Shown one piece after another: positions 41,601-49,359 of a stretch of DNA of 64,000 nt. The stretch's first letter is position 1, and every line of letters begins with the position of its first letter. Below the pieces are notes generated by a model. It did no database searches and had not been told where the DNA came from. It saw nothing but the letters and a program-made list of their open reading frames with translations. The stretch is from Lepturacanthus savala. Taxonomy: Eukaryota > Chordata > Actinopteri > Scombriformes > Trichiuridae. Position numbers and translations under genes: made by a program. Location: assembly GCA_030544235.1 (NCBI GenBank), contig CM060475.1, positions 6,691,420 through 6,755,419 of the forward strand. The letters are read 5' to 3'.

Positions 41601-41771
41601 GAGTCCTGATAAAGGTCCAGAATCCACCAGGACCTTCACGTCTACGACGTCTGTGGTTTACTGCTGCTAACGGCTCGTTTTCTCTTGTGGTTCCAGGACA
41701 GAGGAGCCGCTTCAACCTGGGAGATAAATGTGGATCAGAGAGGCCAGAAGGTCAAAGATCCAGAGACATGA
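26604..41771 (+). CDS. cars2: Mitochondrial cysteinyl-tRNA synthetase, 15 exons
   Basis: Charges mitochondrial tRNA-Cys in the matrix. Exons: 26604-26824, 26895-26945, 27024-27141, 27752-27823, 28383-28488, 28587-28667, 28848-28977, 37312-37445, 37549-37616, 38121-38187, 39671-39809, 40593-40716, 41220-41318, 41408-41614, 41697-41771. They sum to 1692 nt, 563 aa (human CARS2 about 564), with GT-AG junctions throughout. The start is the ATG at 26604; the first about 55 residues are basic and Asn-rich, as for a mitochondrial presequence. The HIGH motif is HLGH (86-89) and KMSKS is exact at 315-319. Zinc ligands are Cys77, Cys255 (GWHIEC), His280 and Glu284 (FPHHENE), with the E. coli CysRS spacing of 25 and 4 for the last three. 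Intron 7 carries a 7.4-kb retrotransposon. Exon 11 is surrounded by partial copies of itself. Tail-to-tail with ddrgk1. Confidence 0.97.
27995..28136. repeat. Inverted repeat (hairpin element) in cars2 intron 4
   Basis: Left arm 27995-28020 and right arm 28111-28136 are reverse complements at about 24 of 26 positions, both carrying TTGCATTTCAAAATAAAAGC. About 90 bp separates them. The arm core TTTCAAAATAAAAGC is the hallmark of the dispersed family B found at 55-63 kb, so this is probably a small fold-back copy of it. Confidence 0.75.
29058..29431 (+). repeat. 5' LTR of the BEL/Pao element
   Basis: Begins TGTAGGAGCC and ends GCCGCAATA. The start position is fixed by comparison with the 3' LTR. 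The end is ambiguous by one base because the target duplication could be AACAT or AAACAT. The primer-binding region follows at 29432 (TTAGTCAACAAAAAAGG); I cannot assign the tRNA. Confidence 0.95.
29837..33442 (+). CDS. BEL/Pao Gag-protease-reverse transcriptase half
   Basis: 1201 residues from the ATG at 29837. Residues 1-300 are charged and coiled-coil-like. About 345-480 resemble the DUF1759 Gag-type domain (PIYDGDPLKYHTF). Cys/His knuckles run from Cys582 (CICCGGEH) to about 640. The aspartic protease motif is LDQGST with Asp706, a variant of the usual D-S/T-G. Reverse transcriptase spans about 970-1190, with the YVDD catalytic box at 1123-1126. Translation stops at TAA 33440-33442. The next open segment is in the same frame, so related elements would be expected to run through here as one Gag-Pol protein. 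Confidence 0.93.
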   Translation: MSQTNDAASCSDMESGKRKRKLTEKALVNKIENLQNERKHAVDKMKGLIPRMKLLMKQRGNVSQVKQCLGNLNILCENATITHNELLPLLPEDELRKQNEWFSSIMNYSNTFKKDTQKWIVETEQNSQEQQDSETPLYSVEMNETNQMEEEINPGDSVSNVGSHKTAQSQCSSISSLRLKAEAELAAVTMRHKLLKDKHALEEEEQRLRRKREELELHTEIAGKMAKLEILKIKSTTSGKRTSKVSDGMKSYLEKAQSKGLLNVNADELIPKQTEMNTNTISYEQNPMQFHMDPFNTQDVQGHSGFNTVDLETRNDVLGIMRKQNEITSLLMQQQCQSALPKRDIPIYDGDPLKYHTFIKAFENGVERNTTNSCDRLYFLEQHTKGQAKELVRSCQHMNPERGYAKAKALLKDHFGNEQKVASAYMDKALSWPTIKADEVKILQDYSLFLRACCNAMEDVQYLWDMDMPSNMLSIIKKLPYKLRDKWRDCVCELQEQHNRRARFTDIADFIERQVKIMTDPVFGNIQDSKPIIINRGTNKPKSEFRPGNKGSSFATAVGPVENKYQSAKKEKEIKQTGRKVCICCGGEHTLDVCVRMGRMPHERKIGFLKENGICFGCLCTGHISKDCRKRISCSRCSLKHPTILHKEPVNELEQTDRRPELHVDNTLVSSGLTGAGDHDCKLPIVPVQVKSNKGTTIVCTYAFLDQGSTAVFCTESLMQKLHLTGRKGRILLRTMGQEKVVSSNIVSGLEVAALEEDNFLELPKAYTQESMPVHRGNIPTKKDIKRWSYLKHIHLPQIDAGIELLIGTNVPKALEPLEVVCSVNDGPYAIRTLLGWTVNGPLMGNSGETVNWEHPHITVNRVSVVNLDDLWQQQFKNDFPESSIDEEPAMSREDQRFLEFVNGSVKQVEGHYQIALPLRNININMPNNKKLVEQRLCCLKRRFQKDLTFHTEYNMFMNDLLSKGYAEKVPEEELDRADGKVWYIPHHGVYHPTKRKIRVVFDCGASYQGTSLNAQLLQGPDLTSSLIGVVTRFRREPIVIKADIESMFHQVRVPPDDRDLLRFLWWPMGDVKQVPTELRMTVHLFGATSSPSRANFALRKCAEDYGHLYSEETVDKLLHCFYVDDCLVSVATEREAVSLYRNLVSLCSKGGFSLTKWMSNRPEVLEAIPENHRAKGIKGLDMELDLLPVERVLGVEWSIK
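33464..35869 (+). CDS. BEL/Pao RNase H-integrase half (downstream of in-frame stop)
   Basis: 801 residues counted from the first in-frame ATG; the frame is open from just after the stop at 33442. RNase H-like motifs are HFCDAS (about 93) and WTDST (about 167). The integrase zinc domain spans about 433-470 (H..H..C..C, ending CITCRR). The integrase catalytic triad is Asp509 (VDYFGP), Asp571 (SDNGTNF) and Glu621 (AWERLIR). The C-terminal domain (about 690-790) has WPVGRV and matches the BEL/Pao DUF5641 type. The internal ATG is probably not a natural start. Without read-through this half would not be made. Confidence 0.9.
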   Translation: MLKDRPLTRRGILSIVSSIYDPLGMLSPVVLTAKKMLRDLCRRGIGWDDTVPELVSKEWLEWLQQLHLLDRFEVRRCLKPPAFGEVTSAQLHHFCDASEDGYGTVTYLLLKSKNLEVHSAFVMGKARVAPLKCVTIPRMELIAAIMASRIDTLWRKELQMDLLDSVFWTDSTSVLKYIRNETSRFKVFVANRVSQIHKVSRSAQWRYVDTSTNPADIASRGVKVDAFVANATWVSGPHFLLQPESEWPVDQEDLNQISLGDPEVKGVAVNVVQAREEPVTLLIEYFSSWTSLKKSVAWLLRIKNWLLSCVKKRRQLYLTFAQSDIIKEQQASSVERQMMDFKRTVVHRSLTVTDLDQAELAIIKFCQGKRFPEELISLGKGQPVKKSSHLHKLCPQLQDGILRVGGRLSKLSMPVEEKHPIILAKDLHISELLLRHVHQEVGHGGRNHMLSKLRERYWIAGVSSAIRRELAKCITCRRLNALPVQQQMADLPHERIVPDEPPFTRVGVDYFGPFEVKSRRSMVKRYGVLFTCFAIRAVHLEVASSLDTDSFINALRRFTARRGQVRELRSDNGTNFIGAERELRKAIEQWNQVQIHDVMLQKGIQWSFNPPAGSHHGGAWERLIRSVRKVLNSTLKVQNLDEESLHTVFCEIEAIINSRPITKASMDPNDLEALTPNHLLLLKTSPTLPPGVFEPSDIYAHRRLKQVQYMSDLFWRRWVKEYLPQLQERQKWTGAKRNLVVGDLVIIMDSTAPRNSWPVGRVIQTFPDRRGFVRQVRIKTRSSCLDRPITKVCLLQEAEAV
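36129..36502 (+). repeat. 3' LTR of the BEL/Pao element
   Basis: 374 bp, no difference from the 5' LTR noticed when read side by side. It is preceded by a weak purine tract (TTAGGGGCTGG) and followed by AACAT. Confidence 0.95.
36860..37230. repeat. Family A repeat copy in cars2 intron 7
   Basis: Diverged modules AATAAATAATTTGAGTCATT, AGAAGAAAATGTCCAAATTC, TGATTAATCATTTCAATAAT and GTCATGAGTTGCAGC match the family A repeat, here interrupted by A-rich sequence. Confidence 0.5.
39282..39587 (+). pseudogene. Three partial upstream copies of cars2 exon 11 with acceptors
   Basis: Copies start at 39282, 39403 and 39533, each preceded by a CAG acceptor. The latter two keep the full GTGTTTTTCCAG tract. 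Each copy begins CTGTTGACTACAGTAGCAGC like the true exon. In the frame set by exon 10 they meet TAG at 39326, 39450 and 39580 respectively. Spacings of about 120-138 bp point to tandem duplication. Splicing into any copy would truncate the protein. Confidence 0.9.
39861..39892 (+). pseudogene. Duplicate of the cars2 exon 11 3' end and donor
   Basis: TTCATCCAGGAAGCTGCTCT and CTGGGAGAA|GTACTGC repeat the last 30 bp of exon 11 with its donor 80 bp downstream, together with the following CATTACCCTAGT. Use of this second donor would add 80 nt and shift the frame. Confidence 0.9.
40225..40552. repeat. 12-bp minisatellite in cars2 intron 11
   Basis: Repeats of CCTGTTGTTTGT interleaved with CCTGGTTTATCATGTTTGT blocks, about 25 units, ending 40 bp before the exon 12 acceptor. 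All three plus-strand frames are open, with Cys/Leu/Val-rich translations; this is a repeat effect, not a protein. Confidence 0.93.
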
Positions 41772-43404
41772 ATCCTCCGTGATCAGCAGAAACTGGAATA
41801 GTAGAGACCTGCAGACTCTGGAGGAGTCAAACAGGTGAAAACGAACTCATTCCATGTCTGATAATGCAGGTGATAAGTTATTTTTCTATTTAAATGAGAT
41901 GCCACGGCCTGAAAAGAAGCACTTTTCACATTTCTGTTTGTGTTAATTAGTTTGTGATTGATTGTGATGCAGATTCTGTTTTTTATGATGAAAACATCCT
42001 TTTTTCTATAACTCGTCTCTGTTTGATGATTATTATAATAGAACAACACAGCAGCTATTATATTACCAGCACCTCAGAAATGTCTAATTAGATGAATATT
42101 AATTAAAGCTGCGATGATTGGTCGATTATTTGATCATTAAATTAATCAGTTAGATCCATTTTTAAGAAGAAATTTGTCTGGTTCCAGCTTCTCTTCTCTT
42201 TATGTTAATTCTACTTTATTTAATATGATAGTTTGAGGAATTATTAGATGATAAACAGTTTTATAAATCATTTCTATCAAGCTATATATATTTAAGCTAT
42301 ATATAATCACCAGCTATATTGATTAATCAACCTAATTGTTGTTTTTTTACCTTTTAATCTCATTTTGGGATTTTATAAGTTTCATTTTTATCTAATTTTC
42401 ACATTTTCCCCCTTTTTTATACTTTTTGTTGTTTGATCTGAACTTTTTATCTTATTCTACTTGTTTTAATGAAATAAGAACAAATTGATTTTTTTTTCAA
42501 TTTTAATATTTTCCAGATTTGATCATATTCAAGAAAACAAGGCTGATCAATCAATTAAATCGTTAGCCAGTTATCACCAACTATTCAGATAATTAGTAAT
42601 AGATTTCACTATTACTACACAGAAAATGTCCAAATTCTCTGGTTCCAGCTTCTCTTCTCTGATTATTTCCTGGTTTCTTTAGTCTCTATAATAATAAACT
42701 GATGATCTTTGGACAAAAAATACATTTTAGGTTGAATCTTCAGCATTTACACCATTTTATGAACCAAAAAAAAACTAATTGATTGATCATTTCAATAATT
42801 TATAGATTATTCGACTATTAAAATGTCATTAGTTGCAGCTCTAGTTTACAAAATTGACCAAAACCAAGAGAATAAACTTGAAATAAGCAAAATAATCTGC
42901 CAGCTAGAGCTGCAACACTTAGTTTAAATTAATTGTATTAATCTGCAGCTACTTTAATAATTTCATTAGAATCTATGCAATTTAATGCAGAACTAGAAGT
43001 TACGACATCAAACTCGTGCTGTAACAATGAATAATGGATGAGTTCCAACTATGACATTAATCTTAATATTTTGACAGATTATTAGATTTGAGTCATTATT
43101 TTAGAAGAAAATGTCCAAATTCTCTGGTTCCAGCTTCTCTTCTCTGATTATTTACTGGACAAAAAGACATTTTAGGTTAAATTTTCAGATTTGGGAAACA
43201 CTGTTTGACATTTTCTGAACCAAAAATATTCTATTAACTGGAACATAGAAATAAAATCACCTCAGATTGTTTTTATATTTATTTATTTATGCAACTTTCT
43301 ACTTTCTTTTTTCCTCCAAATGCCGAGTCCCAGTCAGTGGTGTTGATTTCACGTGGAGAACAGGAAGAGGACATCACTGAGATCCAATAACCGATCAATA
43401 ATCA
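41772..43404. other. Tail-to-tail interval between cars2 and ddrgk1, with family A repeats
   Basis: From about 42110 to 43260 there are at least three diverged family A copies (CTCTGGTTCCAGCTTCTCTT, AAACTGATGATCTTTGG, GTTGCAGCTCTAG). ATTAAA at 42102-42107 is a weak candidate cars2 polyadenylation signal. TTTATT at 43278-43287 (AATAAA on minus), about 120 bp past the ddrgk1 stop, is a good candidate for ddrgk1. Confidence 0.6.
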
Positions 43405-44360
43405 CTAGCTTAAAGTGACCAGCTGGTCTGGGGTCAGGTTGATCAGGGAGTTACTGGCCTGAGCCAGTTCACTGATGGACACTCGGCCTCTTTGTCTGAT
43501 GAACTGAGCAACAGAGTCCAGCTCCTCTGGAGTGATGGAGATGAACTTCCCTCTGTCGTCCAGCACTCCTACAACCACAGGATGACAAGTCACACACACA
43601 TATATCTATCTCTTTATATCTTTATATCTTTATATATATATATATATGTATCTCTCTGTCTTTTCCACAACCCAAAGATCAGCAGTTTACTAATCTAATA
43701 ATATAATATCAGATTATCCAAATAGTTGGTGATTAATGTGACAGTTTGATTCATTAACCTTTTTTTCCTCGATTTTGATCAAAATATATAAAATATAACC
43801 GATAATGTTGTTTCTTTAAAACAACTTTAAATTGATCAAAACCAAGAAAAAAAAAAAGTAGAATTAGATTAAAAAAAAAGTTCTGATAAAACAAACAAAT
43901 TTAGATAAAAAGTAAAAAAAAAATAAATAAATAAATGAGAATTACAAGATAAAACAGCTATAAAATTAGGAAGTAAAGTAAAAAAAAAGAATATATATCA
44001 AAAAATTTGGCAACTACTCAATTGTTTGCAGATAATATATCAGTTACATGTAATAAACAGCATTAAAACAGATTATATTGACATAATGAGTGTGAGGAAA
44101 CAGTAAAAACAGATAAATATTAGTTTTTATGACGTATTTATCAGCTTCAACTTGACTAAACTCAATTATTCTCCTGTGACTCTGATGTTAAATAATATTC
44201 TTAGTGTGTGTGTATTAATTCTAAGTGGTAGTGTGTGTGTGTGTATTAATTCTAAGTGGTAGTGTGTGTGTGTGTATTAATTCTAAGTGGTAGTGTGTGT
44301 GTGTGTGTGTATTAATTCTAAGTGGTAGTGTGTGTGTGTGTGTGTGTTAATTCTAAGTGG

Positions 44361-44396
<36 letters not shown>

Positions 44397-44524
44397 TAAT
44401 TCTAAGTGGTAGTGTGTGTGTGTGTGTGTGTGTTAATTCTAAGTGGTAGTGTGTGTGTGTGTGTGTATTAATTCTAAGTGGTAGTGTGTGTGTGTGTGTG
44501 TGTGTGTGTATTAATTCTAAGTGG

Positions 44525-44576
<52 letters not shown>

Positions 44577-47500
44577 TAATTCTAAGTGGTAGTGTGTGTG
44601 TGTGTGTGTGTGTTAATTCTAAGTGGTAGTGTGTGTTAGTGTGTGTGTATTAATTCTAAGTGGTTGTGTGTGTTAGTGTGTGTGTATTAATTCTAAGTGG
44701 TAGTGTGTGTGTGTGTGTGTGTGTTAATTCTAAGTGGTAGTGTGTGTGTGTGTGTGTGTGTTAATTCTAAGTGGTAGTGTGTGTGTGTGTGTGTGTATTA
44801 ATTCTAAGTGGTAGTTAAGTGATGTGTAACAGGGACCTGTGAGGGATCCGTCTGCCAGCAGGTCCTGGAGTCTGGAGATGGCGTCCTGGGTCCTCATCCC
44901 GAACTGGGACGCCAGGTCCTCCAGCAGAACCACTTTAGACCTCTGCAGCACACAATCCTCAGTTTAATGAGATAATTAAATAATAATTAATCTTGAATCC
45001 GTGTGGAGGTGGTGTTAACACCTCACCTCGATGAACTGGATGAATTCCTGCAGCAGGTTCCTGGACTGGAGGTCAAAGAAAAGCAGCTTTATTATGTGAG
45101 ATGTATTTAAATTAGTATAAATTTAATCCCATAAAAAACTCTTGTGATATATTTGGTTTTATTCTATTATTTATAATGTGGGTTTTTTTCTTCAAATTTA
45201 AGACGCATTTCATTATTTTAAGTCACATTTGAACAAAATCGCCCAAGAATCTTAACTAAAATATTCTTATACATTTTTAAATTATGACACAAGTTTAATC
45301 CCATAAAACAACTCCCCGTGTGTCATGAATCAGACATTTGTTTATTATTCAAATTTTAAAATTCTCAGAAATATGCAGATTTATTTGGCATTAAATTAAA
45401 AAATAAATAAAATTAATTCAAATATTAAAAATAAAATTAATTTAAATAAAAAATTTCAAAAAGGAAAAAAAACAAACAAATTTAATCCCATTAAAAAAGA
45501 ACTAAACTTCTCTTGTTTCATGTTTATTTTTCTTATTTAAATTTTAAGACATGTAGATTTATAAAGGATTAAATTTAAAATAAAATGTTGAACTTATAGT
45601 TTTATCCTATTATTTATTATGTGCATTATATTCTTGGGAGAATTTCTGAAATTATTGTTGTTTGACAAGTTTAATCCCTTAAAAAACCACTTATCAGACG
45701 TAGTTTTCTCATTCAGGTTTGAAGACATGCAGGTTTCTATGGGATTAAATTTCTATCCTCATGAAATCTGTAAAAACGGTTGAGTTTTCTTTGAAGTGTC
45801 TGACCTGGTCCTCCGTGAGCTGCTCCTCCTCCCCCTGGTCTTCTATCGTGAAGGAGGCCTTCAGCCGGAGGTACTCCTCTTCCTCCCGTCGCTCCTGCTC
45901 CTCCTTGGCTCGCCGCTCCTCCTCCTCCTGATGAGAGGAGCAGCACATCGTCATGACAACGAATCAGGAGGAGTAAAAGCTGCTCCGAGGAGTCGTCGTC
46001 ATACCTGTTTCTGCTCCTGGAGGCGCTCCCTCTCCTCCTCCTGACGTTTCTCCTTCTCTCTGAGCTCCTGCATCTTCCTCCTCTCCTCCCGCTCCTCCAG
46101 CTCTGCCTGGACACACAACAACACAGTTCAGGTTGTTTAAATGTGCTGATCAGTCATTTAACAGACGTAGTTGAACCCATTTACCATTTAGAGGAAGAAG
46201 ATAATAGATCTGTAATTAATTATCAATTAATCCATTAGTTTAATTAATCTAATTTTTGTCGTTGTGAATACCTGTGAAAGCTGTAAATTAACCAGATGAA
46301 TCCTGTTGAGATAGTAGAATTAATCAATTAATCGTTATATATGATGCTGTCAGCATCTTATTGAGTGGATGGAGTCTTCCTCTCACCTCTCTCTGGGCTT
46401 TCTTGGCCTGTTTCTCCTCCAGCTTCTTCTGTTTCTTGGCTCCAACCTTCACAGTCGGCTGGAAGCTCTGCTGCTCCACACCTTCATCCTCCTCGTCGTC
46501 TTCCTCCGCCGCCAGATGTTCAGCTTCTATAAAAACCAACATCAGATATATCACTCTACATCTGTGTGGACGTCTTCTATCTAACATCCATCCAGTAATA
46601 ACCCACCGGGCTCTGCAGCTTCTCTCTGAGGTCGTCTGTTGGCCATCACGGCCGCGAGGTTCCTCCTCCTCCTCGGCATCCCGGCTCCTCGCTCCTCCGC
46701 CGCCGGCTGAGGGCGAGCAGCCGCCCGGACGACATCACGCTGCTGCTCAAGATCAGCTGAGGTGGTACAGGACACGTTAATCTGCTGTTAATCTACTATT
46801 AATCTACTATTAATCTATTAATCTACTATTAATCTAGATCATCTGAGATGGTCCAGGACACGTTAATCTATTAGCATCAAGAATTGAGGTGGCGTTTTAC
46901 TATTACAAAAGACTAAATATAAGATTAAATAGTGAGTGTTGAAATGGTTAAACTAGACAAATAATTGTTTGTTTTTTTTAAAAAGAAGCGAGACCCAGTC
47001 GTCTTTGCAGGTAAAAACTTCCAAATTCTCTGATTTCAGCTTCTTAAATGTGAATATATTCTGGTTTCTGTTATCCTCTGTCACTGAAAACTGAAGATGT
47101 AGAAAGATGAATAAAATAAGAGACGCTTATCCATTTTCTAGCATCATAACCACCAAATACTGAATCGATTAACCAAGAAAACAACAGATTAATCAACAAT
47201 GAAAATATTCGTTAGTATCCACTCATGTTAGCTGTTAATTTAATCAATGTAATGAAAATAATCTATCCAATAAAATCTGATGTAAAAATACTCTATTACA
47301 AGTACTAGTCGTGCACAGTAATTAATAGTATTAGTAATTAGCTAAATTGGGTAGTTATAGTTAATGAGGTAGTTATCCATCTAAAAAACAACTACAACTG
47401 TCATAAAAAAGAAATGTTAATATAGTGAAATATAAAGTAGCATCAAATACCTGAGTAAATGCAGAGTCTTTTAAATCGTTTAACATTTGACAGAATACAG

Positions 47501-47949
47501 CTTTCATTACATTCCAGCTGTGTTGATAATTAGATATTTACACACTTATTTAAAAACACATAAATAGTGAAACATTTTTTTAAAAACTCTTGATCCGTTT
47601 CCAGCCTGTTTAAGTTTATACATGAAGAAATGACACATTGTGGCTTCCGTAGTGTGACAGATGTTGACAGATGTGCGCTGACGTAGCATTTACAGTTAAA
47701 AACTTTATATACTTTAATCACAGCTGGTTCCTTTAATAATTGAAGTGTTAATATAATGAATAAATGTAGACAACGAATGTTGTAATGGTTTTTAAAGCAG
47801 CTTAAGGGAGTAGATGCTAACAGTTAGCTCGCGGCTAGCTTCTTTCCGGATGCCGTTTTACCTTCCTGTGTGGACTTCCGCAACTTCAGCGCAAACAGTA
47901 ACAGGAGCACGAGGACGGCGGCAGCCACGAGGTACAGCGCCACGTCCAT
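43405..47949 (-). CDS. ddrgk1: DDRGK domain-containing protein 1 (UFBP1), 8 exons
   Basis: ER-membrane adaptor that binds the UFM1 ligase UFL1 and CDK5RAP3 and is needed for UFMylation at the ER. Exons (minus): 47862-47949, 46607-46756, 46387-46526, 46005-46106, 45805-45927, 45027-45065, 44837-44942, 43405-43568. They join in frame to 303 aa (human 314). Residues 3-24 are an N-terminal signal anchor (MDVALYLVAAAVLVLLLLLF). Then come a basic linker with PRRRRNLAAV, a long Glu/Arg/Lys-rich helix (exons 3-5, including KKQKKLEEKQAKKAQRE), and winged-helix segments VVLLEDLASQFGMRTQDAI and GRVSISELAQASNSLI. The name-giving motif DDRGK is at 253-257. A compound GT minisatellite lies in intron 7, next to exon 7. 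The start has no competing in-frame upstream ATG that I could see. Confidence 0.97.
44205..44815. repeat. Compound (GT)n minisatellite in ddrgk1 intron 7
   Basis: About 17 units, each a (GT)n run of variable length followed by ATTAATTCTAAGTGGTA. It ends about 22 bp from the exon 7 donor at 44836/44837. The constant 17-bp spacer with variable GT length is unusual and likely to be highly polymorphic. Confidence 0.95.
46980..47230. repeat. Family A repeat copy in ddrgk1 intron 1
   Basis: Diverged modules TTCCAAATTCTCTGATTTCA, CTTCTTAAATGTGAATATAT and GATTAATCAACAATGAAAAT match the shared repeat layout. Confidence 0.45.
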
Positions 47950-48066
47950 AACTGCGCTAAAAACGGACTTTATCTGCGTTTAAATGTCACGTTTGTGCAC
48001 GTCTCATTTCAGCGGAGAAACGGCAGCTTCCTTCTTCTTCTACGTGTTTATTAGCGGTTGATGCAT

Positions 48067-48084
48067 CAGCGCCTCCTGCTGGAC
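48067..48084 (-). promoter_or_regulatory. CTCF-like motif upstream of ddrgk1
   Basis: CAGCGCCTCCTGCTGGAC reads GTCCAGCAGGAGGCGCTG on the minus strand, close to the remembered CTCF core. It is about 120 bp upstream of the ddrgk1 ATG. Use is inferred. Confidence 0.35.
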
Positions 48085-48649
48085 GGAGTGAGACTGGCGG
48101 TCAACTCATATTAATGCGTGTTACACATAGAGAGGAATTTAAACAATTAAAAAATAAGAAAAAAAATAATAGAATATAGTGTCATGAGTTTTAAGTCAGT
48201 TTGTAAAGATAAAATAATTTCAGGTATTGTAAGTAAGTAAAAGAAAGGTTGTATTAGTGTATCCACTGAAAAACATTAAAAATAAAATATGAGACATCTC
48301 ACATCTCATATTTTATTAATAAGATTTAAATCTGACTTCAGATTCAAGAAGTCAGACTTTTTTAATGTCTGGAATTATTTTACAATTTATTTATATTTTG
48401 TATTTATTCCATAAAAAGTGGGAATTCTGACTTTTTCCCAAAAGTGAAAACACAGTTTTACGAAAAATTATTTTACAAAACCGTCTTTAATCTCAGAATT
48501 ATGAGGGAAACATTTTCAAAATTTTATGATTAAAATATGAATTCTGGCTTTATTTCTGGAACAAATAAATAAATAGTCAAAAGAAAAAGACTTGATGTAA
48601 ATGATTACAGAGAAATAACAGAATATATTGTAATGAGTTTTAAAATCTG

Positions 48650-49070
48650 CTGTATATTAAGTTTTTAAAGATAAATTCTGTGATTTCTGATTTATTTTTT
48701 ATTTTTTTCAGCAGGTGTGTTGGGAGTCAGACGCTGGACTAAACATTTCACTGGACAACAATAAGGTATTATTGATCTAGATTTCTATTCTATATTGATT
48801 TAAATAGAATAAAAAATACACAACTTTCACATATAAATAGAAGCAAATACATGTTAGTTTAAAATGTCTTTAAAAAAAGAATTCAACAAATTGTCCTTTA
48901 GGAGAAAATGTGAATTCTACATGAGCAGCATGTTGTGATGATGATGAATTTAATTAAGAAGCAGCAGATTTGACAAAAACATAGTTTTTTCCACCTTTAC
49001 ACTGAGTAAAAACTGTAGTTTGACATGTTTTTGTCCTTTCATCATATGAGCAGCTTGTAGTAAATAATTG
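48650..49070 (+). pseudogene. Decayed atg3 fragment (exons 6 to 8 with introns)
   Basis: Compared with the reverse complement of 19.3-21.0 kb, this stretch keeps recognisable atg3 order. It has intron 5 sequence (CTGTGATTTCT), an exon 6 copy at about 48731-48773 ending CATTTCACTGGACAACAATA AG|GT, and intron 6 sequence (GATCTAGATTTCTATTCTAT, AAATAGAATA). An exon 7 copy starts after CCTTTAG at about 48900 (TGTGATGATGATGA, AAGCAGCAGAT). A weaker exon 8 copy is near 49038-49068 (ATATGAGCAGCTTGTAG). Exon 6 has lost its acceptor (AG to GG) and 2 bp; exon 7 meets TGA after three codons. It is unspliced and inverted relative to atg3, so it is a segmental duplicate, not a retrocopy. Exon 8 is the least certain part. 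Confidence 0.78.
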
Positions 49071-49279
49071 TTTAGTCAGTGATAAGTTATCAGTGCTGCT
49101 GTTATAAATGACTATTAATCATTAAATGTTAAATTATCCTATGTAGATCTATACTCTTCTAATCTCAATTACTTTAGTTCCTCTTACGTCTTTATGATTA
49201 TTCTGCAAATCATTGTTTGCAGAATATAAAGTAGTTCATATTTATAAAGTTTATGTAAAATGTAGTGAAGTGTTTGCAG

Positions 49280-49350
49280 ATGTGCAGATTTGATGCTGAT
49301 TTAAATCTGATTTGATGCTGATTTAAATCTGATTTAAATCTGATTTGATG
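49280..49350. repeat. Short tandem repeat TTTAAATCTGATTTGATGCTG
   Basis: Three to four partial direct copies of GATTTAAATCTGATTTGATG-type units. No further content recognised. Confidence 0.7.
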
Positions 49351-49359
49351 CTGACTGTG

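Noticed and set aside
48731..48773. A functional second atg3 exon 6 for an independent gene
   Set aside because: The acceptor AG is changed to GG, 2 bp are missing and the following exon copy has an immediate stop, so it is a pseudogene fragment.
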